A stretch of DNA of 64,000 bases from Lentibacillus sp. Marseille-P4043 (lineage in GTDB: Bacteria; Bacillota; Bacilli; Bacillales; Amphibacillaceae). The translations under genes and the position numbers were made by a program. The stretch is from positions 271,002 to 335,001 of the forward strand of contig NZ_LT984884.1 of the NCBI RefSeq assembly GCF_900258515.1, read 5' to 3'. The notes below the pieces were generated by a model that was given only the letters and a program-made list of their open reading frames with translations, was not told the DNA's origin and did not search any database. Shown one piece after another: positions 36,906 through 46,548 of the stretch (position 1 is its first letter; each line of letters starts with the position of its first letter).

Positions 36906-37854
36906 TTTTTTCAAGCTGCTTTACAATGAGCAAATAAAAATCTACATCCGAAAATCAACTTGGGTCATGTATCTTCTCCTGGCCGCAATTATTCTCGGGA
37001 TAGGACTTATGACAAACTCGTTTGGTAATCTTAACGATGAATACCAAGGCGATGACTGGCGTGAAGTACTACAAGAAGAAAATGCTTCACTAACTGAAGA
37101 AATGGAAAAAGAAGAGGCAATGAGTGGGTTTAACTCCACTGAAATTGCTAAAAATAATTATTACTTGGAACATGATATTCAACCATCGAAATACGATGCA
37201 TGGCAATTTGTTATGGAAAATCAAATGTTATTATCGCTAGTTACGTTGTTTACCATCATTGTTGCGGCAGGAATTATTGCCAATGAATTTAAATGGGGAA
37301 CAATAAAGTTACTACTGATTAGACCAATATCGCGTACTAAAATTTTACTTTCTAAATATATATCAGTCTTGTTATTCGCATTTTTAACACTATTAACTGT
37401 TTTAGTATTTTCATGGATTGTCGGCGCTATTCTTTTCGGTGTAAATGGAATGGATCCACACATTGTCCAAAATAAAATGAGTGGTAGTGGATTTGAATAT
37501 ATCTCAGTTATGGAAAGAATTGCAGAAGGATACGGCTATCAACTAGTAACACTGTTAATGATGGCAACATTTGCATTTATGATATCGTCTATCTTCCGCC
37601 AAAGCTCACTTGCAATCGGCTTAGCAATCTTCCTTATGTTTGCAGGTAGTTCCATTGTTGGTTTCTTTGCAGATAAGGCTTTTGCAAAATACATTTTATT
37701 TGCCAACACAAATTTACAGCAATATGCATATGGTGAACCATTATTAGAAGGGATGTCACTAGGTTTTTCAATTACTGTACTCGCCGTATATTATGTGATT
37801 TTCTTAGCTGTCACGTGGTTATTCTTTACCAAACGAGATGTTGCCGGTCACTAG
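36898..37854 (+). CDS. ABC-2-type permease
   Basis: 318 residues with six membrane helices and a long extracytoplasmic loop (about 45–105) between the first two. The motif EFKWGTIKLLLIRPISRTKILLSK region is characteristic of ABC-2 permeases. TTG at 36898 behind GGAGAG. Partner of the preceding ATPase. Confidence 0.9.
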   Translation: MSNFFKLLYNEQIKIYIRKSTWVMYLLLAAIILGIGLMTNSFGNLNDEYQGDDWREVLQEENASLTEEMEKEEAMSGFNSTEIAKNNYYLEHDIQPSKYDAWQFVMENQMLLSLVTLFTIIVAAGIIANEFKWGTIKLLLIRPISRTKILLSKYISVLLFAFLTLLTVLVFSWIVGAILFGVNGMDPHIVQNKMSGSGFEYISVMERIAEGYGYQLVTLLMMATFAFMISSIFRQSSLAIGLAIFLMFAGSSIVGFFADKAFAKYILFANTNLQQYAYGEPLLEGMSLGFSITVLAVYYVIFLAVTWLFFTKRDVAGH

Positions 37855-37952
37855 AATTTTTGCATTGTAAATGAGAAAAGCCTATGTTATAACTATAAAG
37901 GTAATTATTTTATAACAATAATTTGAGCCCTTATTAAACCGAGGTGTTACAA

Positions 37953-38132
37953 ATGAAACGGTATTTATCTACAATGTTTCTTATTCTTAGTGCTATAATA
38001 TTAATTGTTGGCTTGCGATTTGATAAACAGTGGAGTGGTATTGCCTCTTGGGGACTATCATTCATCAGTCTCATTTTCGCAGCCTATTTCACAAAGTATA
38101 TTCCAAATGAAAAAAAAAGGAAAAGGCCATAA
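37953..38132 (+). CDS. Small two-helix membrane protein
   Basis: 59 residues. Helices about 4–22 and 29–46, then a basic tail NEKKRKRP. ATG behind GAGGTG. It follows the ABC transporter but 98 bases away, and is not recognised. Confidence 0.65.
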   Translation: MKRYLSTMFLILSAIILIVGLRFDKQWSGIASWGLSFISLIFAAYFTKYIPNEKKRKRP

Positions 38133-38141
38133 TTAACGGAC

Positions 38142-38179
38142 AAAAGCTGTTTGCATAAACGTGCGAACAGCTTTTTTTG
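38142..38179 (+). terminator. Terminator after the small membrane gene
   Basis: Stem AAAAGCTGTT/AACAGCTTTT, loop of about 14, then TTTT. Confidence 0.8.
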
Positions 38180-38184
38180 TATCC

Positions 38185-38226
38185 AATAAAAAACCGGAAA
38201 AAGCATTCTTCCATGCCTTTTCCGGT
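38185..38226 (-). terminator. typA terminator
   Basis: Reverse-strand stem ACCGGAAAA/TTTTCCGGT followed by TTTTTATT. Confidence 0.8.
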
Positions 38227-38236
38227 AAATATTATC

Positions 38237-40060
38237 TTATACTGATCGTTTTGCCGCTTTTTCGCGTTCGTTTTTATTTAGAATTTTTTTCCGTAAACGA
38301 ACCGATTCTGGTGTTACTTCACAATATTCATCATCACCTAAATACTCGATTGCTTCTTCAAGTGACATACTTCTTGTTTTTCTAATTGTTGCTGTTTGGT
38401 CTTTCGTCGCTGATCGTACGTTTGTTAAATGTTTTTCCCTAGTAATATTGACAGTAATATCATTTTCACGATTATGCTCGCCAACAATCATGCCAGAATA
38501 AACTTCTGTACCAGGTTCGATAAATATGACTCCACGGTCCTCTAGTTGCATAATACCATATGTGGATGCTTTTCCATTTTCCAATGCAACAAGAACTCCC
38601 TCGCGGCGGCCACCAACATGACCTTTGAAAAATGGCTCATATGAATCAAATGTATGGTTCAGGATTCCATATCCGCGTGTTTGGGACATAAATTCAGTTG
38701 TATATCCTAGTAATCCACGTGATGGTACCTTGAATTCGATGCGAACCTGTCCGTTTCCATGATTAATCATGTCGATCATTTCACCTTTTCGCTCTCCTAA
38801 TGATTCCATAACCCCACCAGTATATTCTTCAGGAATATCAACCTGTACACGCTCAACCGGTTCACACTGTTGACCATCGATTTCTTTAATAATAACTTTT
38901 GGTTTTGATAGTTGTAATTCATAACCTTCACGACGCATATTTTCAATCAAAATAGACAAGTGTAATTCACCCCGTCCAGATACTGTCCATGCGTCAGGTG
39001 ATTCAGTTGGTTCAACCCGTAAACTCACATCGGTTTCTAACTGTTTCATTAACCGTTCTTCAATTCTTCTTGACGTAATATATTTACCTTCTTTTCCAGC
39101 AAATGGACTATTATTTACAAGGAAAGTCATTTGTAATGTTGGTTCATCAATCCGAAGTATAGGCAATGCTTCTGGATGGTCTTGTGGACATATCGTTTCT
39201 CCCACATTAATATCATCCATTCCAGCAATCGCAATAATGTCTCCAGCTTTAGCTTCTTGAATTTCAATCCGCTTCAACCCAATAAAACCAAATAATTTAC
39301 TTATTCGGAATGATTTATTTGTCCCATCCTTTTTCATAACTACTACGTTTTGTCCGACACTTATTTTGCCGCGAAAAACACGTCCAACTCCAATTCGACC
39401 AACATAATCATTGTAATCGAGCAATGTTACTTGGAATTGCAAAGGCTCATCAGCTGAGTCCACAGGTGCAGGAATATGTTCCATAATCGTTTTAAAAACA
39501 GGTTCCATTGTTTCCTGTTGGTCATCTGGTTCTTCGCCTGATGTTCCATTTAATGCTGATGCATACACAACTGGGAATTCCAATTGTTCATCATCTGCAC
39601 CTAATTCGATAAATAAATCCAACACTTCATCAATAACCTCATTTGGACGAGCATTTGGGCGATCGATTTTATTTAAAACAACTACTGGTGTTAATTTTTG
39701 TTCCAATGCTTTCTTCAACACAAAACGAGTTTGCGGCATACAGCCTTCATATGCATCAACAACTAAAAGTACACCATCAACCATTTTCATGATACGTTCG
39801 ACTTCACCACCAAAGTCGGCGTGACCTGGTGTATCTAAAATATTGATGGACGTATCTTTATATTTAATAGCAGTATTCTTTGACAAAATGGTAATACCAC
39901 GTTCACGCTCAATATCATTTGAATCCATAGCACGTTCATCCACATGCTCATTTTCACGAAAAGTACCCGAGTATTTCAATAATTGATCCACAAGTGTTGT
40001 TTTACCATGGTCAACGTGGGCGATAATCGCGATATTCCGAATATCTTCTCTTAATTGCAT
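38237..40060 (-). CDS. typA: Translational GTPase TypA/BipA
   Basis: 607 residues. G1 AHVDHGKTTLVDQLL, switch region RERGITIL, G3 DTPGHADFGGE, G4 NKIDRP, then EF-G-like domains II, III and V and the BipA C-terminal domain. It works on the ribosome in 50S assembly and stress adaptation. ATG behind GAGGAG. The 40061–40275 gap contains a GTAATGGG/CCCATTAC hairpin and no gene. Confidence 0.96.
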   Translation of the reverse strand: MQLREDIRNIAIIAHVDHGKTTLVDQLLKYSGTFRENEHVDERAMDSNDIERERGITILSKNTAIKYKDTSINILDTPGHADFGGEVERIMKMVDGVLLVVDAYEGCMPQTRFVLKKALEQKLTPVVVLNKIDRPNARPNEVIDEVLDLFIELGADDEQLEFPVVYASALNGTSGEEPDDQQETMEPVFKTIMEHIPAPVDSADEPLQFQVTLLDYNDYVGRIGVGRVFRGKISVGQNVVVMKKDGTNKSFRISKLFGFIGLKRIEIQEAKAGDIIAIAGMDDINVGETICPQDHPEALPILRIDEPTLQMTFLVNNSPFAGKEGKYITSRRIEERLMKQLETDVSLRVEPTESPDAWTVSGRGELHLSILIENMRREGYELQLSKPKVIIKEIDGQQCEPVERVQVDIPEEYTGGVMESLGERKGEMIDMINHGNGQVRIEFKVPSRGLLGYTTEFMSQTRGYGILNHTFDSYEPFFKGHVGGRREGVLVALENGKASTYGIMQLEDRGVIFIEPGTEVYSGMIVGEHNRENDITVNITREKHLTNVRSATKDQTATIRKTRSMSLEEAIEYLGDDEYCEVTPESVRLRKKILNKNEREKAAKRSV

Positions 40061-40275
40061 AAAAAGTACGCTCCTCTTTCGTTACGAATAAAGTAAAACT
40101 ACATGTAATGGGTACCCCCCATTACTATTAGTTAAACGAATCGGACCTTGATTAGGCAGTTAAGCTTTTAAATTATATGACGATATCTTAACTGCGTATT
40201 AAGGTGAGATAACTCAAACCATACTATTATATCACATAATTCTACATTATAAAAACTTATTTTTTGCATTTTACA

Positions 40276-41607
40276 CTATTCGGTAAACCAAAGGGTAAAC
40301 ATAGCCCCGCCTAATTCCGATTTCCCTACTGTAATTTTACCGCCAGATTGTTCAACAATTGCCCGTGCAATCGCTAATCCTAATCCAGTTTCCCCATTCT
40401 TACCTTTCACAAACCGGTGAAAAATATGTGGAATTAATTCTTCTGGAATCCCGTTACCATCATCTTCAACGGTGATCATGATTTTTTTATCTTGTTTTTT
40501 TGCATTTATATTTACTTGATTTGTTGCATGACGGATTCCGTTAAATGTTATATTTAACAACGCTCTTAACAGTTTTTCCTGATCAGCAACAAGTGTCACG
40601 CTAGGTTCCACGTTATGTTTTATCATTATCCCTTGCTCATTAACAACCGGCAATGCACGATCCATCACTTGATCAACTAAATCCGAAATATCGATTCTTT
40701 CTGGCTGATAAACGGTCTGTTCACTATCTAATTTCGCCAGTAAAATCATTTCATTGATAATTTTTTTCAGCCGTTTCACTTCTGTCACCATAACTTCTAA
40801 ACCTTTTTCCTCATCCGTTTCATCAAAAATACGGTCGCGAATCCCTTCTGCATATCCCTGGATTGTCATTAGTGGAGTCTTTAATTCATGGCTTGCATTT
40901 TGGAAGAAGGCCTGCTGTGACTTCATGTACCGCTGAAGCTCATCTGCCATATCAAACACACTTTGCTCTACTTCTTTAATTTCTCCTGTTGCTTGAATTC
41001 GCTCGATCTGATCAAATTGCCTTTTCTCAACCTTTTTTAATTGCCATTTTAATTTTGATAAGGGGGTAACTAACTTATTGGTAAGAAAATAACTCAATAT
41101 AATCGCTGCAATAGCCCCGATAAGAAAGACAATTAATAACCGTTGAAAATAATCGTGCTGCACCACTTGTAAATCTTTTAATGGAGTTAATAAAATCAGC
41201 TCCAGTCCTGTACTTTTGGGATAAAACAAAATTCTCGAGGTTACATACTTGTCATTACCATATTCCCATAGTTCCTCACTTTGATCAGCAAAATCATTAT
41301 TTGCAAAAAAACCATTTTCAACCCGTTTGGACATAGTTGAATCCAAGACTCTATTCTGTTTTCGGTCATACATAAATAGTTGCAAATCCCTGTCTTGTAG
41401 GAAGTCACCAAATTGCTGAATATTTTGTTGTGCGCCATATTCCTCGTTTAGAATACTGACAAGGATTTCTCCCTTTTGCTTTAACTGCCGCTGCTCATCT
41501 TGAACCAATAGATCGAGTATTAAGGAGTAAATCACAAACCCTGTGACAGCCAAAATAACAAGTAATAATGTAGTAAATGCAGCGTTTAACTGATGTTGAA
41601 GTTTCAT
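40276..41607 (-). CDS. cssS: Sensor histidine kinase, CssS-like
   Basis: 443 residues. Membrane helices about 9–31 and 162–184 around an extracytoplasmic sensor domain; HAMP; HisKA with FFQNASHELKTPLMTI; HATPase with DDGNGIPEEL and GLGLAIARAIVEQSGG. With its regulator it lies divergent to htrA, the arrangement of CssRS and htrB in B. subtilis, which senses misfolded secreted proteins. The sensor domain itself is not clearly like CssS. Confidence 0.8.
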   Translation of the reverse strand: MKLQHQLNAAFTTLLLVILAVTGFVIYSLILDLLVQDEQRQLKQKGEILVSILNEEYGAQQNIQQFGDFLQDRDLQLFMYDRKQNRVLDSTMSKRVENGFFANNDFADQSEELWEYGNDKYVTSRILFYPKSTGLELILLTPLKDLQVVQHDYFQRLLIVFLIGAIAAIILSYFLTNKLVTPLSKLKWQLKKVEKRQFDQIERIQATGEIKEVEQSVFDMADELQRYMKSQQAFFQNASHELKTPLMTIQGYAEGIRDRIFDETDEEKGLEVMVTEVKRLKKIINEMILLAKLDSEQTVYQPERIDISDLVDQVMDRALPVVNEQGIMIKHNVEPSVTLVADQEKLLRALLNITFNGIRHATNQVNINAKKQDKKIMITVEDDGNGIPEELIPHIFHRFVKGKNGETGLGLAIARAIVEQSGGKITVGKSELGGAMFTLWFTE

Positions 41608-41609
41608 AC

Positions 41610-42296
41610 CTATTCCTCTTCAGAACGTAGACGATACCCATAACCCCAAACCGTTTCCAATTGGATACCATCCAGTTTTTTACGAATTCGCTTTACCAAA
41701 TCATCGACCGCCCGATCACTGCCAAAGTAGTCCTCTCCCCATACACTTACCAATAATTCTTCCCGGGAAAAAGCCCTGTTTACATTCTCAGCTAGCAATA
41801 AAATCAGGTCATATTCCTTTGTAGTTATTTCCTGTTCTTGTCCATTCCAAAAAACACGTCGATCATTCTTATATATTAATAAATTTTCTACTTTTACTTT
41901 TTCCTGTGTTGGTTGATTTGTTTCCAATGTTAACTTTGTCCGCTTTAATAAACGTTTCACACGTGCAATTAACTCACGCGGACTAAACGGTTTCGTTAAA
42001 TAATCATCACTTCCAAGCTCTAGCCCAAGAATTTTATCAATTTCTTCATCCTTTGCCGAAATAATGATAATCGGGACTTCGCTCTCTTGACGGATTTTTT
42101 TACAAAAGTCATACCCATCCATCCCAGGCAGCATGATGTCTAAGATCCACAAATCTGGGGGCTGTGTTTGCCATAATTCAAAAGCATCCTCAGCAGAGTC
42201 TTGTACCGTTACCATAAACCCCTCTTTGTTCAAGTAAGCAGATACGATGTTTTGGATATTTATATCATCTTCCACAACACCAATATGATAATTCAT
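41610..42296 (-). CDS. cssR: OmpR-family response regulator, CssR-like
   Basis: 228 residues. Receiver with VEDDINI, phosphoacceptor in LWILDIMLPGMDGYDF and SDDYLTKPFSPRELI; winged helix ending in VWGEDYFGSDRAVDDLVKRI. The LWILDIMLP, GLELGS and DDLV blocks are close to CssR. Two bases from the kinase gene. Confidence 0.85.
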   Translation of the reverse strand: MNYHIGVVEDDINIQNIVSAYLNKEGFMVTVQDSAEDAFELWQTQPPDLWILDIMLPGMDGYDFCKKIRQESEVPIIIISAKDEEIDKILGLELGSDDYLTKPFSPRELIARVKRLLKRTKLTLETNQPTQEKVKVENLLIYKNDRRVFWNGQEQEITTKEYDLILLLAENVNRAFSREELLVSVWGEDYFGSDRAVDDLVKRIRKKLDGIQLETVWGYGYRLRSEEE

Positions 42297-42424
42297 TTGG
42301 AAGCCCCCTTAAACAGCATTTTTGATATACTTTTATTTTTACACAAAACAGGGAATAAGAACAATGAAAAGAGAATTCCATACTTTTTCTACATTTATTC
42401 TAAATTCCTTCCAAACCAACTATG

Positions 42425-42440
42425 TACAATAATCATTGTA
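42425..42440. promoter_or_regulatory. Palindrome TACAAT-N4-ATTGTA upstream of htrA
   Basis: A 16-base inverted repeat 30 bases before the htrA start, in the divergent css/htrA gap. It may be an operator, or the first half may double as a -10 element. Confidence 0.35.
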
Positions 42441-42468
42441 ATATTAATTATTCAAGAAGGTGATTTAA

Positions 42469-43788
42469 ATGGAACGTCATAATCAAGATGAACAACAAAA
42501 TAGTCAACAGCCAACTAATGAAATGGAGGAGGCAAATCAAGCACAGCAGGACCAAAATCACTACCATGCAGAGAAGGACCCTGGCCTAACCAAGCCTTCA
42601 AAAGGGAATAAAGTGAATAACAAGCCAAAATCTAAATCCCATCCATTATTAAGTGGAGTAATTGGCGGAATTATTTCCGCAGTTATTGTTGCTGCGTTAT
42701 TCACTACTAATATGATTCCAATTAATTCTTCTAGTAACACCGGTAACAATGAGTCAAGCTCAAGCAGTGATAATCAAGCTCAACCGGCAATTTCTAATAC
42801 GATTGCTTCTGATGATACTAATATTGCTTCAAATATAGATGAAACTTCCCAAGCTGTAGTTGGTATTATCAATAAGCAACAACAAAGTGTTTGGTCACCT
42901 AGTCAAGAAGTTGGATCAGGCTCAGGAATTATCTACAAAAAAGATGACGGAAAGGCGTATGTCGTGACGAATAATCACGTTGTCGATGGTGCTGAAGAAG
43001 TTGATGTAGTTCTTAATAATGAGGAGCATATAAAAGCCAAGGTATTAGGAGCTGACTCTCTAACAGATTTGGCAGTTTTACAAATCGACGGTAGTAAGAT
43101 TAAAACAGTAGCAAAACTAGGACCCTCTGATGATTTACAAATTGGTGATACCGTTATAGCGATTGGTAATCCTTTAGGCATGAAGTTTTCCGGATCCGTC
43201 ACGAAAGGAATCATCAGTGGTCTGCAACGCAACATTGAAATTGATACAAACGGTGATCGCCAACCAGACTGGATTACCGAAGTTATTCAAACAGACGCAG
43301 CAATTAACCCAGGAAACAGTGGTGGTGCTTTAGTTAACGAAAATGGTGAAGTGATTGGAATTAATTCGATGAAAATTGCCCAAGAAGCGGTAGAAGGAAT
43401 AGGATTTGCCATTCCAATTGATTCAGCAATTCCTATTATGGAACAACTCGAAAAAGATGGCGAAATAGCACGTCCATTTATCGGTATTAGCACGGCATCG
43501 ATCGATCAAGTTCCAACGCAATATCGTCAAAATATAAAGCTTCCAGAAAAAGTTGACGGTGGTATGGTAATTGCAAACGTTGAAGCAGGATCGCCCGCAG
43601 ACAAGGCAGGACTACAGCAGTTTGACGTTATAACAAAAATTAATGATAAGAAAATAACTTCTTTATTAGATTTACGAAAATACATGTATTCCGAAACAAA
43701 TATTGGTGACAAAATCAACCTAGAAATTTACCGAAACGGCAAGCAAAAGACTATTCAATTAACGCTTATCGAGAGAGAGACAAAATAA
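42469..43788 (+). CDS. htrA: HtrA-type membrane-anchored serine protease
   Basis: 439 residues. Gln/Asn-rich cytoplasmic N terminus, one membrane anchor (about 62–82), trypsin-like domain with His in VTNNHVVDGAEEV, Asp in DSLTDLAVLQID and Ser in NPGNSGGALVNE, then one PDZ domain (about 345–430). It degrades or refolds damaged exported proteins at the cell surface. Divergent from the CssRS-like genes, which probably control it. Confidence 0.94.
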   Translation: MERHNQDEQQNSQQPTNEMEEANQAQQDQNHYHAEKDPGLTKPSKGNKVNNKPKSKSHPLLSGVIGGIISAVIVAALFTTNMIPINSSSNTGNNESSSSSDNQAQPAISNTIASDDTNIASNIDETSQAVVGIINKQQQSVWSPSQEVGSGSGIIYKKDDGKAYVVTNNHVVDGAEEVDVVLNNEEHIKAKVLGADSLTDLAVLQIDGSKIKTVAKLGPSDDLQIGDTVIAIGNPLGMKFSGSVTKGIISGLQRNIEIDTNGDRQPDWITEVIQTDAAINPGNSGGALVNENGEVIGINSMKIAQEAVEGIGFAIPIDSAIPIMEQLEKDGEIARPFIGISTASIDQVPTQYRQNIKLPEKVDGGMVIANVEAGSPADKAGLQQFDVITKINDKKITSLLDLRKYMYSETNIGDKINLEIYRNGKQKTIQLTLIERETK

Positions 43789-43802
43789 TAAGCAACCTTG
43801 AG

Positions 43803-43852
43803 AAGACTTCGGCAACGCCTTATCCATTGAGCAGGTGCCGGAGTCTTTCTTA
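43803..43852 (+). terminator. htrA terminator
   Basis: Stem AAGACTTCGGCA/TGCCGGAGTCTT (one T-G pair) then TTCTTATT. Confidence 0.8.
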
Positions 43853-43869
43853 TTCATTCTTGCTTAACT

Positions 43870-43901
43870 TAAAAAGAAGGGGAATCTCCTTCTTTTTTTG
43901 T
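43870..43901 (+). terminator. Second terminator downstream of htrA
   Basis: Stem AAAAGAAGG/CCTTCTTTT followed by T residues. The rest of the gap to 44049 is AT-rich and holds no gene. Confidence 0.7.
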
Positions 43902-44049
43902 AATTAATCGATATAATAATTGTAATGTGTACTTTCGTCAACCAATATATTTTTATATACGGAATTCATCTTTTATAAAGGATTTTTGAAAAGTTTGTCG
44001 AAAGTATACTAAACTAGAAGAACAATACCATGCAAAAGGAAGTGATGTA

Positions 44050-44850
44050 ATGCAATGTTCTAATTGTGGACAGCAAACAGAGGAAGGGAAATTTTGCACA
44101 AATTGTGGTGCTCAATTGCCTAATGATGAATATGCAGCAGCTGCTGATCCAACAATCAACACCAATGATGTTCACCCACAAAGCCAAGAAAAGTATCAAG
44201 AACAAACAAGTTACCAATCAAATGAAGCAGTAGATAAACTCAAGACTGCTGGAGCAAATTTCGGTCACTTTTTTGTAACACTCGTCAAAAGTCCAAGTGA
44301 GGCAAAAAAGGCAAATAGCAACGATTTGATTTCAAGTATAGCAACCATTGTGATATTTTCATTATTAATTGCTTTAGGCTATCATTTATCCATAAGTACC
44401 ATTCCAACAGGGTTTTTCGGCGGGCCATCAATATCATTTTTTGACAGTTTTGTTTTGCCCCTAATTGAATTCATCATTTTATTTGTGCTTGTTGCTGCAT
44501 TAACATTTGCTGGGGTGAAATTCGCTGCACAGGCTTTAACTTTTACGGATGTATTAGCAAAATATGGGGCTTATTTAATTCCATTTTTACTATTATTCGC
44601 AGTTGGCTTTTTATTTGCTTTAGTCGATCTCACATCCCTTTCAGCACTATTTATTCTAATTAGCGTATTAGGTACTCTGTTAATTGCTCCTACACTAATT
44701 TTGCTGGAACAACCAGCTGTTGGATTTGATCGGATTTACGTTTTGCTAGGCATTTACTTTATTTCATTACTTGTATTCGGATTTTTTATCCAATCTTTCA
44801 TTGAATCAATACTTAGTACATTATTAGGTGGAATGTTTGGTGGGTATTAG
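44050..44850 (+). CDS. Zinc-ribbon membrane protein (Yip1-like)
   Basis: 266 residues. N-terminal zinc ribbon with two CxxC pairs (CSNCGQQTEEGKFCTNCG), a hydrophilic linker to about residue 90, then five membrane helices. Such zinc_ribbon_2 plus polytopic proteins are frequent in Bacilli and of unknown function. Confidence 0.8.
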   Translation: MQCSNCGQQTEEGKFCTNCGAQLPNDEYAAAADPTINTNDVHPQSQEKYQEQTSYQSNEAVDKLKTAGANFGHFFVTLVKSPSEAKKANSNDLISSIATIVIFSLLIALGYHLSISTIPTGFFGGPSISFFDSFVLPLIEFIILFVLVAALTFAGVKFAAQALTFTDVLAKYGAYLIPFLLLFAVGFLFALVDLTSLSALFILISVLGTLLIAPTLILLEQPAVGFDRIYVLLGIYFISLLVFGFFIQSFIESILSTLLGGMFGGY

Positions 44851-44861
44851 GTTGGAAAAGA

Positions 44862-44904
44862 TAATAAAGGGCTCTTACCGTTTTTTGGGTAAGAACCCTT
44901 TTGC
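44862..44904. terminator. Convergent terminator
   Basis: Stem AAAGGGCTCTTACC/GGGTAAGAACCCTTT with loop GTTTTTT, between two convergent zinc-ribbon genes. Confidence 0.75.
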
Positions 44905-44907
44905 TTT

Positions 44908-45114
44908 TTACCCGAAGAAAAAGTCAAAAATATTACTTCCTGCTGAACTTTGTTTATTATAAAATTCCGAGTATCCGCAGTTTTTACAGTAAACAACAAT
45001 GAACTGGTTATTTTGTACATCAAACATCTTTGATAATCCCGTGCCAGTCATCGCGACTTCCTTTTTATCTGCATCCGTACTGCCGCATTTGATACATCCT
45101 TTATTTTCCTCCAT
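44908..45114 (-). CDS. Small zinc-ribbon protein
   Basis: 68 residues with CIKCGS and CKNCGYSEFY, the pattern of predicted nucleic-acid-binding Zn-ribbon proteins (PF09855-like). ATG at 45114 has GGAGAG eight bases before it; a longer frame has no site. Confidence 0.8.
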   Translation of the reverse strand: MEENKGCIKCGSTDADKKEVAMTGTGLSKMFDVQNNQFIVVYCKNCGYSEFYNKQSSAGSNIFDFFFG

Positions 45115-45191
45115 TGTATCCACTCTCCTTTCTATGTAATACGAAATAATCACTCATTCGGTTTCATTCTTATTACGATTTTTTCCTCCAT

Positions 45192-45239
45192 AAAAATACA
45201 CAAGTCAGTAGCGGCTCAAACTGACTTGTGTATTTTTCA
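45192..45239. terminator. Long bidirectional terminator
   Basis: 17-bp stem AAAAATACACAAGTCAG/CTGACTTGTGTATTTTT; its edge covers the yteA-like stop codon. Confidence 0.85.
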
Positions 45240-45908
45240 TTCATCAAGTTCTTTCTCATATTTATTATGGTTTGGGGTTACACCGCTGTAGTTACCATCT
45301 ATATCGGCAGCTAAAAACTCTTCTACGTTTTCTGTGGCACCAATATTCTCATCACTATTCGGATACACGTCATTATAATCTTCTTGGTCGCCATATATAT
45401 CGGAGGGGGAATCTGAGGTACCATAACGACTTACATCCTGCCAGGCATCTTCTGCATCATAACCTGTTTCAACCTCGTCACCGGCATCATTAGGGTTTAT
45501 ATTCGGACTAAATACTTTTTCTTCCACCGGTCGACTATGCTCGAAAGTATCATTTGACGCATGATCAATACAAACGTCCGTTGTCGGAATTGCCTCTAAG
45601 CGTTCAAATGGTATATCTTTACCACATTTAGTGCAGATGCCATATGTCCCTTCCTCAATTGCATGGAGTGCTTCATTTATTTCCTCAAGTTCTTCTTCAG
45701 CGTGTTCGTTTAATGCCAAATCCTTCCCTCGTTCAAACAGTGCAGTACCGTGATCTGCTGGATGATTATCATAGTTCGACAACTCCCCGATTGATTCCTG
45801 AGAAAATTCATATTGTAAACCGAAATGATCCTGTACATGATCAATCAGTTGATTTTGTCGTTCCACTAATGCCATTTTACATCTATTTAATTGCTCCTTT
45901 GTGATCAT
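45237..45908 (-). CDS. yteA: TraR/DksA zinc-finger protein, YteA-like
   Basis: 223 residues. N-terminal coiled region, then the DksA-type finger GTYGICTKCGKDIPFERL with CIDH further on, and a long acidic C-terminal tail. Matches the YteA family, made during sporulation. GGAGG before the ATG. At 45944–45952 the reverse strand reads CATAGTATA, compatible with a sigma-K/E -10 element. Last clearly chromosomal gene before the mobile region. Confidence 0.85.
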   Translation of the reverse strand: MITKEQLNRCKMALVERQNQLIDHVQDHFGLQYEFSQESIGELSNYDNHPADHGTALFERGKDLALNEHAEEELEEINEALHAIEEGTYGICTKCGKDIPFERLEAIPTTDVCIDHASNDTFEHSRPVEEKVFSPNINPNDAGDEVETGYDAEDAWQDVSRYGTSDSPSDIYGDQEDYNDVYPNSDENIGATENVEEFLAADIDGNYSGVTPNHNKYEKELDE

Positions 45909-46167
45909 TCATTAGCCTCCATTCCTTTAAAATGATTGCTAATTATACTATGTGTAGAACAGCAGAGTTGATTCTTTATTTCCCGCGCCAAATCATGTCA
46001 ATATGAGCAATGATTTACTGGTATTAATTTTGATTCACTTTGTCGTGTTATACATGCTTTTTTTGGGTTTACGATCTAATTTATTAATCGCTTTTCATTC
46101 TTTTTCATTTTATTCGTTACTTTTTTGTTACCTTTTATTAGTCATATTTTAAAATTCGTCTGCATAT

Positions 46168-46195
46168 AGTTAAGTAACGGAACGCGTTATTAACT
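46168..46195. repeat. Imperfect inverted repeat at the edge of the mobile region
   Basis: AGTTAAGTAACG and CGTTATTAACT pair with one bulge around GAACG. It may be an operator for the four-gene module, or part of an attachment or transfer site. It lies in the 45960–46302 gap, which has no gene. Confidence 0.35.
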
Positions 46196-46210
46196 AAATT
46201 ATAAATTTTC

Positions 46211-46241
46211 GCCAGACGTTTTAAATTGTCTGGTATTTTTT
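46211..46241 (+). terminator. Terminator ahead of the four-gene module
   Basis: Stem GCCAGAC/GTCTGGT with a ten-base loop and eight-T tail on the plus strand, where no plus-strand gene lies upstream. It may end a small RNA, or insulate or attenuate the module. Confidence 0.7.
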
Positions 46242-46302
46242 TGTTCTAAATCGATATTACCGGTCATACCATGTACTAATAAAACGATTGGAGGGTTTAA
46301 AT

Positions 46303-46548
46303 TTGGGTGGCAACAAAATAATAAAAAGTGTCAGCTTTAATATTACCAACGAAAACGACAAGAAAATGTTGAAAGCAATTAAACGCAGAAATTTTAGTGG
46401 ATATGTAAAAAAGTTGTTACTTGCCGACATCGATAAAAAAGAAAAACGCCAATCTGATGAATCAGAAGGCGCTAAGAAAGAGGGAGAATTAACAGCTTCA
46501 GAAAAAATGGAAGTTATAAGGGATAAACTTAACCGACCAAAGAATTGA
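46303..46548 (+). CDS. Small DNA-binding-like protein of the module (RHH/CopG-like)
   Basis: 81 residues. The N terminus KIIKSVSFNITNENDKKMLKAI followed by RNFSGYVKKLL resembles plasmid ribbon-helix-helix proteins; the C-terminal half is highly charged. TTG at 46303 with GGAGGG seven bases upstream. First gene of the unit with two membrane proteins and an ATPase. Possibly the module's regulator or a relaxosome accessory protein; that is inference. Confidence 0.65.
   Translation: MGGNKIIKSVSFNITNENDKKMLKAIKRRNFSGYVKKLLLADIDKKEKRQSDESEGAKKEGELTASEKMEVIRDKLNRPKN

Noticed and set aside
40100..40125. GTAATGGG/CCCATTAC hairpin upstream of typA as a riboswitch
   Set aside because: Only a simple 8-bp stem; no larger conserved fold is visible.
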